From positions 39,725,103-39,789,102 of the forward strand of contig OX457029.1 of assembly GCA_949752745.1 (NCBI GenBank): a stretch of 64,000 bases of DNA, written 5' to 3'. Positions 36,428 through 48,400 of this stretch are shown here, piece by piece. Source of the DNA: Protula sp. h YS-2021. Taxonomy: Eukaryota; Annelida; Polychaeta; Sabellida; Serpulidae. Both the position numbers and the translations under genes were made by a program. The number at the start of each line of letters is the position of its first letter. Position 1 is the stretch's first letter. The notes below the pieces were generated by a model. The model saw only the letters and a program-made list of their open reading frames with translations. It did not search any database and was not told the DNA's origin.

Positions 36428-36749
36428 CAGGGCTTTACCTTAAAGGGCGCGCGGGCGCGTACGCGCCTAAGAGAAAAAAGTTTGGCGCGCGCTGCGCGCC
36501 CAACTGTTTGGCCCATTTAATATGATTATAATAATATTATCATCCATTTTTTTGGAAAAAATCATCCAAAAAAATGCTTCTTGTAAATTTCAAGAGCTGC
36601 GAAAAAGCCACAGGTTACTCTGCATTTTACACACCATTAAGCTTATGTATGCCTATTAGATATTACATAATTCAATCGATGACCCACGCGCCTAACTTTT
36701 TGAAGCTAGGCGCGCGCGCCTAGCTTTTTTTTCTTAAGGTACAGGCCTG
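36428..36749. mobile_element. Small hAT-like MITE with GC-rich palindromes (322 bp)
   Basis: Ends CAGGGCTTTACCTTAA and TTAAGGTACAGGCCTG are inverted repeats matching at 14 of 16 positions. CACCAT is duplicated on both sides (36422-36427 and 36750-36755). The interior contains strong GC palindromes such as GGCGCGCGCTGCGCGCC and CTAGGCGCGCGCGCCTAG. No coding capacity. Confidence 0.8.
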
Positions 36750-36874
36750 CACCATTCAAGAAATGACACCAACTAACCCCAGGTGTATTGTGTCCAAGAC
36801 TTATTCTTGGGATACCGACTAAAACATAATACTGAAAATATCAAGAAGTAAATGCAAACTCACATGTTGAACAT

Positions 36875-37514
36875 CAGGGCTGGTATGATTTAAATCAGTT
36901 GATTTAAATCATGATTTAAATCGTGATTTAAATCAACGTAAAAAAATCACGATTTTTGATTTTTTTATATTTTTTGATTTTTTTTTTCCTATTTAAAGCA
37001 AGATAAGCAAGTACTCTGTAGTGAATATGTAATCGCAAACTAATCTTCAGAATCTCCCGTTAGCATCGATGTCTCCAACGTACTCCGGCCTTTCTCTCAA
37101 CCGCGTATGCTTGTAAACAAAGTATTAGTGTTACGCGTCGAGCGAGGTTATTTAAATAACCCCCCCCCCCATATCACTGCTTTTTCGATTGTTAATTGAA
37201 CACACCTCGGAGTGGAAAAGGCTGGAAACGGGCGTTTTGCTACCGATCGCTCAATAAATGAAGAATTGAACTTGAAGACAGTTATCTGAACATTTGAAAA
37301 TTGAGGACAGTTGTCACAGATTTTGTGAAATGTAAATGTTTTTGTAGTACAAGAGAGTGTTACGAGTCTTCAATTAACTGTTAAAAAGTGGTGCCTTTGG
37401 ATATTTTGTCGGGTTTTTATTTCAGTTTGATTTAAATCAAAAACATCAAAAAAATCAGATTTAAATCAAAAATCGTGATTTTTTTGAAAAAATCGGATTT
37501 TTTTTCCAGCCCTG
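36875..37514. mobile_element. hAT MITE with GATTTAAATC subterminal repeats (640 bp)
   Basis: Ends CAGGGCTGG and CCAGCCCTG are perfect inverted repeats, flanked by an exact 8-bp duplication TTGAACAT (36867-36874 and 37515-37522), the classic hAT target-site length. GATTTAAATCA-type palindromes are clustered at both ends. No open frame of note. Confidence 0.88.
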
Positions 37515-37865
37515 TTGAACATACCTGGAGTGTTGAATTGTGTTAAAAAGTCTCGAGTGATTTCAATCAAATATCAGCACTAAGCAAGGAAAAAAAAAAG
37601 TTCGAATTGTTTTAGACCATACAAAATGAAAAGCTTTTTTTCTATCGTTTTAATGAAATAGATCTGTTTGAAGACTTGAAAGACAGGTAGCATAATGTGC
37701 ATACAAAACTGAATGCTCCATAAAACAAAAACACGACTTCTGACACCAAATGTGCTTACAACAAATTGTGATACTATTTAATGACCTTCAATAACAACAG
37801 TCGAAATTATTTGATTCTATAGTTTATGTTGCATGCTAAGCGTTTATGACACGAATACTGTAAAA

Positions 37866-38731
37866 CTAGAGCAGTGTGCATAACCCACATATTCCCCACA
37901 GCCCCCCCCCCCCCCCCCCCCACCCCTCATCAGTTAAACACGGCTATCAATATTCAATCAAGAGCTGAAATTTTCCAAGTCCAGTTGGTGCATTTTCCTC
38001 GGACGAACCTGGCGCATTTACAATACTGATCTGTGTTTGTTCCCATAGAAGCTACACGCAGCTAAAATCCTTGAGGTTGTTCTTGAAATATCGTGTTAAC
38101 AAACTCATTCCGATGCGGAATAATTTCCAGGATTTGGTAAATTTCAAAGTCCGTTTGGTTCATTATCCTCGGGCCAACGTAACCCATTTACAATACCGAT
38201 TCTTGTTAGTGCCCGCAGAAGCTACACACCAAGTTTCATTAAAATCCTTGCAGTTGTTCAGCTGGTTCATTTTCCTTAGACCAACCTGGCCCATTTACAA
38301 TACCTTGCAGCAGTTTTTAAGTTATCGTGTTAACAAGCTAACACAATAGTCAATCAAGAGCTGAAATATTCTAAATCCAGCTGGTCCATTTTCCTTGGAC
38401 CAACCTGGTCCATTTACATTACCGATCTGTGTTTGTTTCCACAGAAGCTACATCCCGAGTTTCATTAAAATCCTTGCAGCAGATTTTAAGTTACCGTGTT
38501 AACAAGCTCACACAATAGTCAATCAAGATCTGAATATTCTAAGTCCAGCTGGTCCATTTTCCTTGGACCAACCTGGCCCATTTACGTTACCTGATCTGTG
38601 TTTGTTCCCACAGAAGCTACATACCAAGTTTCATCAAAATCCTTGCTGCAGTTTTCAAGTTATCGTGTTAACAAGCGCTTGATGATAGACCGACACGCAG
38701 TCGATCGCATATATTCCCCACAGGTTCTACC

Positions 38732-38760
<29 letters not shown>
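37866..38760 (-). repeat. Dispersed and tandem repeat, reverse orientation
   Basis: Begins CTAGAGCAGTGTGC, then a C run. About four units of 150-180 bp follow, containing TCAATCAAGAGCTGAAAT, AGTCCAGCTGGTCCATTTTC, CTTGGACCAACCTGG, GATCTGTGTTTGTTCC and ATCGTGTTAACAAGC. It ends in a GTGTGTGTG/G run. It is the inverted relative of 8700-9096. Short open frames here are repeat-derived. Confidence 0.8.
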
Positions 38761-38763
<3 letters not shown>

Positions 38764-38979
38764 TAAATGAACCAATTTATGTCATTAACACAATGCGACT
38801 TAGCAATTTCCTTTGTAACAAGAAAACGTTTAATTTTACACTGACTACAACATACACGGGTGTAACTCACGGTATGACAAACATACACAAACTAACCAAA
38901 GCAAATCTGCATCGCGTCCACCTTTGTGTGCACAATACCAAACAGTGTTTATCTCCCCTCTGCAATAGGTTTTTAACAT

Positions 38980-39670
38980 TTTAAATTCAATCAAGTGCTG
39001 GAGGATTGCGTAAATTCGTTAAGTCCCACTGGGCCTCTGCCCTTGGGTTGACCTCGCTTAATTACAATACCGCCTCTTATTTCTTCAGAAACTACCTGTC
39101 TTTAGCACATTTCAGCATTCGATCAAGAAATGTATGCTTGAGGGCGTTAACAAACTTATTCAAGCGCTCAAGCATTGTACACATTTGTAATGTGCAGCTG
39201 GGCCACTGTCCTTGGGCCGACCTGGTTCATTTTTAATATCACCCTTATTAGTTTCCATATTACTTTTGTTTAAAATATGTAAATGAAAGATAAAGACACG
39301 TATTTTTGAGCGTTTCAACACAATCATTCAAGTTCTAAAGGATAAATTTATTTATCAACTCCAGCTTGGCCACTGTCCTTGGGCGGACCCGGCTCATTAC
39401 AATACCGGTTCGCACACTATCTATACTTAAAATATTTCAATATTTCAACCGCTTATTAGTTTCCATATTACTTTTGTGTAAAATATGTCAATGAAAGATA
39501 AAGACACGTATTCTTGAGCGTTTCAACATAATCATTCAAGTGCTAAAGGATTGCGTAAATTTATTTATCAACTCCAGCTTGGCCATTGTCTTTGGGTGGA
39601 CCCGGCTCATTACAATACCGGTTTGCACACTATCTATACTTAAAATATTTCAATGTTATAGCTTGGGCGT
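38980..39670 (-). repeat. About 180-bp tandem array, reverse orientation
   Basis: Units contain CAGCTGGGCCACTGTCCTTG, GGCCGACCTGG, CATTACAATACC and a GCGTTAACAAACTTATTCAAG-like block, which are reverse complements of the unit at 31322-32060. The last two units (about 39260-39470 and 39470-39660) are very similar to each other, implying local duplication. Confidence 0.8.
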
Positions 39671-40287
39671 CTTAATAAAAAAAGTGTCGACAGACAGACC
39701 CAAAAATATTGCTTTTTAAAAATGGAGGTTTGGTATTCTTGATATTTACCACTACCCCCCCCCCCCCTTCCCGTATCAAAACCTGAACCAGTGCCTTGAA
39801 AAGTAAGAAATACAAATGCGACTCAAAAACCTTCTGTTATTATAATTAAGCAACGACATATGCTATAGATTGCTTAAACTTAGATGATGGATCAGCACGG
39901 ACGGACCATTTTACGAAATACTTCGCCCACGTGTTTTTTTTACGCAAATCCAAACAATACATTAAATTATTTAACTGTTTATCGGCCTACATCTTGCCTT
40001 CTTATTGGACGACAGTCGTGAATATTTATAAGGCCTTTCAGTGTATCATACACACGCAGAATGGACGCATGGTTGCACACAGTACGTACCGTGCTGTACA
40101 GTGCGCATGCACACAGTACATATTGAGAACGCTGAATCAAGGTTGAGATTTCGCTGTCACTCGCTGCCATCAACTGGCTATGGCGACCAACTTATTTGGA
40201 GTTGGTTGCCCGGGTGACCTTTAATCCTTTTGAATATTTTAAAGCAAAATTTACGAGTCGGGCGACTGCCTTTGCAAAAGAAGTCCC
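39671..40287. other. No gene seen
   Basis: A C run at about 39756-39768 and AT-rich sequence. Open frames at 39931-40173 overlap on both strands without domain support. Confidence 0.45.
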
Positions 40288-40295
40288 CAAGATGG

Positions 40296-40693
40296 TAGTG
40301 ATGTGACGGTTTACCGTTTGCGACGGTTAACCGTGAAACTGGCGGTTCGGTAAAACCGAACCGTGCTCTATGGAAAACCGCGGTTCATTTTCGGTTTTTA
40401 ATTAACATTGTTTTTGTTTTTCTCAGGACCATTTTTAACTGCTGTGAATGTTTCAGCTCACTATTTTAGCGCAGCATTATTTTACACTTTCAGATGAGTT
40501 CCTTTTTTTAGCTAAGCAATGTGTTTACTTATCACGTTCTAGAATAAAAACAGAAAATTAATTGGGATATCTTTAATTTATATGTATTTGCATAGCCTGA
40601 AAAAACCGAAACCGAACCAAAAAAACCGCGGATTTTTCTTTAAAAACCGAAACCGAACCGAACCCGACCCATCAGTGACGGATCACATCACTA
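40296..40693. mobile_element. hAT-like MITE rich in AACCG motifs (398 bp)
   Basis: Ends TAGTGATGTGA and TCACATCACTA are inverted repeats. Flanks CAAGATGG (40288-40295) and CAAGACGG (40694-40701) match at 7 of 8 positions, as expected for an aged 8-bp duplication. The subterminal regions are full of CGGTT / AACCG motifs (for example CGGTTTACCG and AAAAACCGAAACCGAACCG). Confidence 0.83.
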
Positions 40694-41031
40694 CAAGACG
40701 GCGACCGAAGCATGGTAGCTTGGTGATAACTGACCATATGTGCGTGATCTCACTACCGACCAACTCCTCTGTGGGAGGCTTAAAGCCCTATGATGCAATA
40801 TCCAGCGCGGTATGCAGAAACCGTACTATGGGTAGACTTTGTGATACATGATAATTTTGTCGACTTTAATTATTTATAACCTTTCACAGAATGTAAAGAA
40901 AAATGTGAATTACCCTTAAAACTATTTCGAACAACCACAGAAAATCATAATTTGGCAATCTAAATGTCGTGTTTGTCACTGAATTTTGACAAGGCCACAG
41001 GCATGACATCCTCCAGACACTCAAGCAAAAC

Positions 41032-41035
<4 letters not shown>

Positions 41036-41073
<38 letters not shown>
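41036..41073 (+). repeat. (CT)n microsatellite
   Basis: About 19 CT units lying 35 bp beyond the stop codon of the BTB-kelch-like gene, so probably within its 3' UTR. Confidence 0.95.
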
Positions 41074-41076
<3 letters not shown>

Positions 41077-41108
41077 ATCTCACAAGTTCACAGGCAAAAC
41101 CTGGAGTC

Positions 41109-43911
41109 TTAATACTCTTCGTATAATCCATATATATCTTCATCATAAACAAAACCATCGTATTCGTAATCTCCTTCGGAATCTAATTCACTTTCTGCGT
41201 TGCGATGTACGAGATTCTCTACGCTCGTCTCCGTGTCGTAATCTAATCCTGCAGATTGGTTGTGGATCAGTTCCGTGTAGGTTGAATCAAACTCTGTTAC
41301 CTTTGTCAATTTCTGTAGAAAACTTGCATCAACTTTACCGGAAGTCATCAGTGAAATGCCATCTGTTGGTGGTGGTGAAACTTGTTCTGTGCTGGAATGT
41401 GACTGGACCACAGCTGCCGTTGTATAAGCTGCCGGATTCTGCAACGTGAACAGTTGGTCGCCGTAGTAACAGTACACCTGTAAATATATAACACACAGGT
41501 ACTCACATTATCGCAGAAGAATTTGTAATTAATATTATACTGATCAGTTACAGATAAATAATTCCGTGCACGTGGATTTTCAATGGGAATTAGCTCCTAA
41601 GTTACCAACCGGTGCGCCAGTATATGTTGCACCCCCCCCCCCCCCCCCATGGAAGCAAAATTATCCTAGGATATCTTGTCCAAATTTGAAAAGAATGCAT
41701 TTTATAAATTTTATTACTAATTACACTGAGACTTTACAGTAAATACGACCAGCACCGTACAAAAAGAAGAAATAAAAAAAAAAAACGAACTCCAGCACCA
41801 TAAGAGTTCAGACTACAGTTCTATATTTCAGTGTAATCTTCGCTTATGTTTAAAATGTACACATCGTGCAATTTGCCTTCCAAAGTTTTGTCAAGGGTTT
41901 GACGCCAAATCCCTGAGCATTGTAGAGAAACCACTTATAAGTGAACGGTCAAGATACATCTTGGCCGGATGTCGGAGGGGAGTGGGCAAAATATCTACGG
42001 ACCAAGATATCCTAGGACCCCGGTTATTATTGCAGATGCGTGTCAAAGTGCTGGTGATGACTCATTGGTACAAAAACGTAAGAAGACCTATACTGGGTCA
42101 TAGTTTTCGAAAATTTCAGCAAATAGGTAATTAAACACAAATTAATTTCATAAAGCGATTTAAGGGAAAGCCTCAACTTATTTTAAAATTACTACACATA
42201 ATACTGTAAAAAGGTGAAAACTCACTTCGCATCCTGTATACGGCATTGTCGTGGTCATTTTTTCTCTGGGAACTTTAGCAAGCTTCTTTCTGTGAATTTT
42301 CCAAGTTCCCATTGTTTCATCCAGGTAATACGAGTTTTTGCCAGGCGAATGGACCACGAGACGATCATCATCCAAACACAGCACGTGAGTATCCCCGAAA
42401 TGCCCATAATCGATGCCAGGTGGCGGTGGAATATCTACTGCATTGAAGGATTTGGTTCGCACGTCAAACACAGAAAACGCCACTTCTTTATTTACGCAGT
42501 ATTCCTCATGTCCAAATCTGTGACGGGACCAGATGTATATTTGCCTGTCCTTTCTTGACACCGCTCGCGCTAGACTGACAAATCTTGTTGAAGGTATCTG
42601 ATAGCAGAGATACGTTTGTGTGAGAATATCGCACAGAAAAATTTGTCCCGTACCTCGCATATTTCCTACAACACATAAATATCCATTACAGTAGCACATG
42701 GCTGGTGGAACAGACCGGTCATCTGTTAAGGTGGTTTGACAGCATTCTGTTTGGTTATACCGATGTCTAAATGTAAGAACCCAATGTTCTCCTGAACGTA
42801 TATCCATGACCAATATCTGTATTCGAAGCATGTCTGTTGGATACGGTAGGTTATAACCTAAAAACATGTGCAGACGATTGTCATGAAACATCAGACTACA
42901 CGCATTCAGTCTCGGTGGGATCGAATGTATTATTCTTTCACATTGTATAGGCAACTGATACCAGGATTTTTCCTGAACCGAATAGAGCAGTATTTTGAGG
43001 TATCTCATTGGCAGTTGACTATTCATTGCAATCAAAACTGTCTTTTCCTCTTTGATATTTATCTCATCAAAATCATTTCCATTCTCTTTTTGTGAAGCAG
43101 GTGTGGAAACTTTCTTCTGAATAGCCGTTTTTACTTTAACTAAAGCGTGACAGTTCCTCATATCACGCAACATAAATTTTATTTCTTCAAGGGTTATAAT
43201 CTGAAGTGACAACAAATCACTATTTTCTATGTACTGAGCAATTCCCTTTCCAGAGTATTCGTTACGTCTCATCCATTGTAATAACACCTGAACACACTGG
43301 GAGACACTCGAAAATTGGGTGACGTTACGATCGTTTAACATTTTACATAATAAATCTTCTGGAGTATCTAGAATGTCTCCGCTTTGAAGGAAATAATCGT
43401 GGAACCTTGATTTTATCATCGCCAGAGCGGCATTTGAGAGTTCTGACAAATTTAACTGAGTTGAAGCATCCCACACGTATACAGCATTTGATATATTTAA
43501 GTGTCCATGGGTCAAGAAAAAGTCCTTGACAAAATCTTTCAAGTCGTCCATTAAAAGAAAATCTGCTATTTTTAGTATGTCAATGCAATTGTCTAGGTCT
43601 AAAAGTATTTCACCACCGTACATGTAATCTAGTACACGCTGTAGAGAATCACAACTTTCTATCAACAGGGATTGAGTTAGATCTACCTCGTCGCTCTGCT
43701 GCTCTCTCATTCTTGACGAAAACATTGAGCGAAAATAGGGGCTATTGCACGCCAAAACTGCTTTATGGAGTGGATATTTCCTTCCATTGACGGTCAATGT
43801 TACATCACAAAATTCATCTGCATTCCTTTGAGTCATTAAGCAATTCACTAAAGAATTTGCTTCTTTTTTGCTAAACAAAATCCTACTTTTTATCTGTATT
43901 GGAACGGCCAT
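41109..43911 (-). CDS. BTB-BACK-kelch-like protein, two exons
   Basis: Exon 1 is 43911-42226 (562 codons) and exon 2 is 41477-41109 (122 residues plus stop). GAA|GTGAGT and TTTACAG|GTG join in phase 0, giving about 684 residues. The BTB domain spans about residues 25-130 (DEFCDVTLTVNGRKYPLHKA, then VLACNSPYFRSMF). A BACK-like helical region lies at about 140-260, followed by a diverged kelch-type beta-propeller (LHMFLG, GYLCVVGNM, DRQIYIWSR, MGTWKIHRKK). Exon 2 adds a Ser/Thr-rich linker and an acidic Tyr-rich tail (YEYDGFVYDEDIYGLYEEY). Proteins of this family usually bring substrates to CUL3 ubiquitin ligases; here that role is inferred from the BTB-BACK architecture. The kelch repeats lack many canonical GG pairs, so I cannot assign an orthologue. 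Confidence 0.88.
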
Positions 43912-44327
43912 ATTCCTTGTTTACGCTGAAAACTTCCGTGTTCAATCGACCATGCATTACTTAATTTATTCATTATTAAATTGCCCAAATAAGATTATAT
44001 CTTTTTCATACTAAAATATTTGTATTTTCGAATTTCGACAAAATCTATAATAACCCGGTAAATTAAATATACGCCCCGATGAAAACAATTCATAACAAAA
44101 TAGGACTGAAGTTAACTAAATAATACAACATAAGCGGAAACCTCTGCTGTCTAGAAATATTCGATATAATAAGCCAGCCAGTCTTGCCCCTTTGTTGTCT
44201 ATTGACTAACACTTATTACCAATATATGAGGCACTGTTGTACATTAAAAGTAATTTGTATGCAAATTTTCACTGCCTAGTGCGTTTTAAATGGGAAAAGC
44301 CGAGCTTCAAATTGGAAAAGGCCTAAA
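43912..44327. promoter_or_regulatory. Upstream flank of the BTB-kelch-like gene
   Basis: AT-rich sequence 5' of the minus-strand ATG at 43911, expected to hold its promoter and 5' UTR. No TATA box or other specific site is convincing. Confidence 0.3.
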
Positions 44328-44462
<135 letters not shown>

Positions 44463-44473
44463 TAATAAACGCC

Positions 44474-45417
44474 CGAGTAGGGGTAGAGGGGCTGTTTTAG
44501 AAACGTATCTAGAACATAAATGTATGTTTTGAAAACGTATCTAGAACTTACATGTGTGTTTGGATACTGTTGGTATAAATGATAGAGAAAAAAAACTGAC
44601 CGGAAGGGACGATCTGTTTTGGCTATGTTTGCTCTGGATACGTATCCAGAACATACATGTATGTTCTGGATAGGGTTGTTATAAATGAGAGTAGTTTTTG
44701 TTGTTGTTGTTGCATCAAAAGATTTTGTTGTTGTTGTTGTTGTTGCAACAAGGGTAGCAACAACAATGTTTTTCTATCATTTATTATTGTACCAACCCTT
44801 TCCAAAAAAAACAAAAACAAACAAATACGTATCCAAAATATACAGTCCCAAAAACAGATGACGTCACTTTCTATCATTTATACCAACCCTTTCCAAAACA
44901 GATGGTATGTTCTGGATGCGTAACCAAAACAGACAGTGCAAAAAAACGGTGACATCACTTTATGACGTCACTTCAGGTCAAAACAGATGGTGTCACTTCC
45001 GTATAAAAAACAGACTGTCTGTTCTGAATACTAATCCAGACTGCATTCCCCTTCAAACCTAGGAAGGGGGATGGGGCGCACACATCATGACGTCACTTCC
45101 GGTCAGTCTACAGTTTTTTTCTATCATTTATACCAAGCCTATCCAGAACATACATGTATGTTCTGGATACGTTTCCAGAACATACATAGCCAAAAACAGA
45201 TGACGCCACTTTATGATGTCACTTCCGGTCAACCTGCAGTTTTTTCTATTATTTATAACAACCCTATCCAGAACATACATGTATGTTCTGGATACGTATC
45301 CAGAGCAAACATAGCCAAAACAGATCGTCACTTCCGGTCAGTTTTTTCTATCATTTATACCAACGGTATCCAAAACATACATGTATGCTCTAGAACAGCC
45401 CCTCTACCCCTACTCGC
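44474..45417. mobile_element. Inverted-repeat element with palindromic internal repeats
   Basis: CGAGTAGGGGTAGAGGGGCT at the left (44474 onward) is matched by its inverse, ending at 45417. TIRs are about 27 bp with one or two mismatches. Inside are repeated palindromic blocks (CCAGAACATACATG/TATGTTCTGG), TTTCTATCATTTATACCAAC, CACTTCCGGTCA and three perfect TGACGTCA sites (44869, 44963, 45088). The left end abuts the AAT microsatellite, so no target duplication could be read. No coding sequence. Confidence 0.7.
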
Positions 45418-48400
45418 CTAACATATTTATTTTTAGGTGAGACAACTTTGAGCAATCAGATAACAAGTAAACAATATGCAGCTATGGGAAAGTTAGAAGG
45501 GTGATGTTCAGTTTTGTTCACCCGAGTTATTACGCCGGTCGAAAGGCCCTGTTTAGTCTTGACAATCATTTAGGTATTTCGTTGTAGACTCGTGTACTGT
45601 GCCATTTACTTTCGTCATAGCCTTGCATGTACGAATGTTGCTGAAAGCACTTCCTGTACACAAAGTGTTGTAAAAATTCATTCCAAATATTGAAATTGTC
45701 ACGTTTATTAAGAAATTCAAAGGGAAGTTGTGAAAGAGTTTTAGAATTCTTGACAATTCTCAAGCTTTCTTGAAATGTGGGATATCAATAGAACCATAAT
45801 TCGTAAAGTAAAATAAATGCAAAACAATGTATCCAAAAAACAGATCGGCTGAGATGTAAATAAAAAACTGTTTCGCTCTTAAAGGTCCGCAGAATATCAC
45901 TTTTCCAGCAAAGGGGATGGAGCATTTGGTACCATATGTGTAACCATTCATGTTAAAAAAACGCGGAAAAGGGAGTAATTTTTAATGTCGATTTCGCTAA
46001 AAAGGGAGTTATTTTTAATTTAGCAGTAACACAAAAAGGGAGAGCCGAGTGTCTCACAGATATTGATAATAATATAATCACATAATTTTTGGGATCTGAG
46101 GCCTTATGTTTTAAATTGAGGCCATTTTTTACTAGTTGGAGACCGCCACATGGTATTTGAGATCCTCGTCAACTTAGGCCTCAAATGACATGGGACGGGG
46201 CTCAAATGAGAAAAGTCTCAAATCTCATTAACATCCTGTAAAACGACGTGATTGGTATATTATTGCTTTTGTTGCAATAATATCTTACACATGTTTTTTA
46301 ATCACTGCCCTTCATTCATCATATTACATCGCAAACTGATCATTAAGCACTGATAGTCTTACACATGTCTTATTTGCGACTCAATATCATTAACAAATAA
46401 TTGACATTGTTTTTTTTTTGTGGATCGTCATCGGTTTGTTGATGCATCATCAAAATTTGCCGAATAAAAGGAATGCCAAATTTTGTTTGATCTTTTAACT
46501 TTTATGACCTCTTGAACTTCTTTCATTTTTTATACAATTCGTATTCAAAATCGTTTTCAAATCTGTTCATACCGCTTAAGACAAAAGTAAAAAATCATAC
46601 CGCCAAATTACTTAAGGGCAAATGTTTAAAAAAATGGGTTACTGTTAATCGAGCATCAAAAGCCTAGTTTTTCTAAGTATTTTATTAATAAATTATTGTC
46701 CGAAGACTTTCTCTCGAAAATTTCAATCCTAAATGATATGTACTAGTTGCATATTTTAATTGCGCTTCCTGGGTGGGTTGCCTTTGAGTGCAAATCTCAC
46801 CGCTTTCTAAGCCAAGCAATTTATGTCACATGTAATAGGAGCCTGAAATTGCTTTTTGAAAAAAAATTGAAACAGTGGTTATTGCAAATGAAGCATTATG
46901 TAAAAAACAATATTTTTGCCTTTTTTAAATTTTAAATTGGATACACAACACAGTTTTAGGACTATATTAATCAATTATGATAAAATCGTTAACTTCCCTT
47001 TTGTTCCATGATTCATGTCTTGTGATGCTTACTAATCTCAAATTTTTTCATAAGGCAATACAATACAATTTTTTCTTTTAGTTTACATAGTTATTGAAAA
47101 ACGTGATGACAATTGATAAGTAACCTTTGTTAAGGACATAATTAGGGGGCTATAAAACACCCTAATCTGGGGGGGGGGGGTGTAGTTCACCCTACCCTTC
47201 TAATGCCAGGTTCACAAAACACGCACTTAAGTGTTTGTCGCAAGTATTCCAGGCGTTGAAATAGAGACAAAAGCTGCCAAAAATGAGCCAAATTTATAAA
47301 AAAGTCACATCTTTATTTTCTCCAAGATTGAACTGAACCATTGTTTGTCCTGTTTTTAATATTTTCGTTCCGTCATTCCTTTACACTGAACTGCAATTAT
47401 TTCAGCATTTTGAGCACTTGGTATGGGGAAAAGGAGGGTAAATTTAAGGCCAGACACGGAAAATAAATAATTCTCACTAAAAAAATCCGCGTCTTCCAGG
47501 AAAAAGCATTTTTTTGGAACTGCGCTATGTGTTTGTTTTCAAAAAGATTTATTTTTAAAGAACTATCACTTCGCATTTAGGAGCGATTTAAAAAGTTATG
47601 GTAAGACATGGTAACTAATTTGGACGTGACTATTGAATCCGATGATGCACAAGGTAAAGTATAGACTTTGTTTCGCAACTAATACAACTCTGTTCTTTTG
47701 CTTTATTTTATTTCCACTTTCTACTTATATTCACACTACTATGTGATATTCAAATTCTTAGATCGTGTGCTTCTTACTATTTCTGAACCAGAGTGATTTT
47801 TAATGAAAGTTTTGTTTTGCATTTAGTGAAGAAAAACGAAAGTATATCACATAGTGTTGAAGCAGCCTAGCGGCTTAATTTGAGGAATACGTCAGAGTCT
47901 TAGCACTCAAAAACATCACATTACAGTTTCACACTGGTTAGAATTTCAACGTTAAAGTTTGATCTTACCGGATAATTGCTATTCTAGTGATAGATTTTCT
48001 CTTGTTTTAAGTTTTAACTATGTCGTAATCACAACGTTTTCTAAATGTCCTTTGGATTTCAATACAACCCATGAAAAACAATCCTAAACTGTGGAATTCC
48101 GGGGCTTACAGACCAATCTGTAAACGATCCTTTTACATTATATGCTGATAGATTAAATTCATTTTTAATTTACACTGCGATCAAAAGAGCAATCTAAGAA
48201 AACATTGTTCAATGAGGTCTAGGCACCAATGTAATAACACAGGTGCAGAAAAGAAAAGAAATCCATATTATAGTTTAATCAAATCGTACGATTCTGTAAG
48301 GTGTTTTCACATGATTCCCTTTCTCCAGAATAAGCTTGTCACGCAGCAAACCCTGTCATATCTAACTGTTCAAGTTGAATTTTTTTTAGAAATTCATTAA

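Noticed and set aside
42214..42558. 114-codon plus-strand frame
   Set aside because: Shadow of the BTB-kelch-like coding exon on the other strand.
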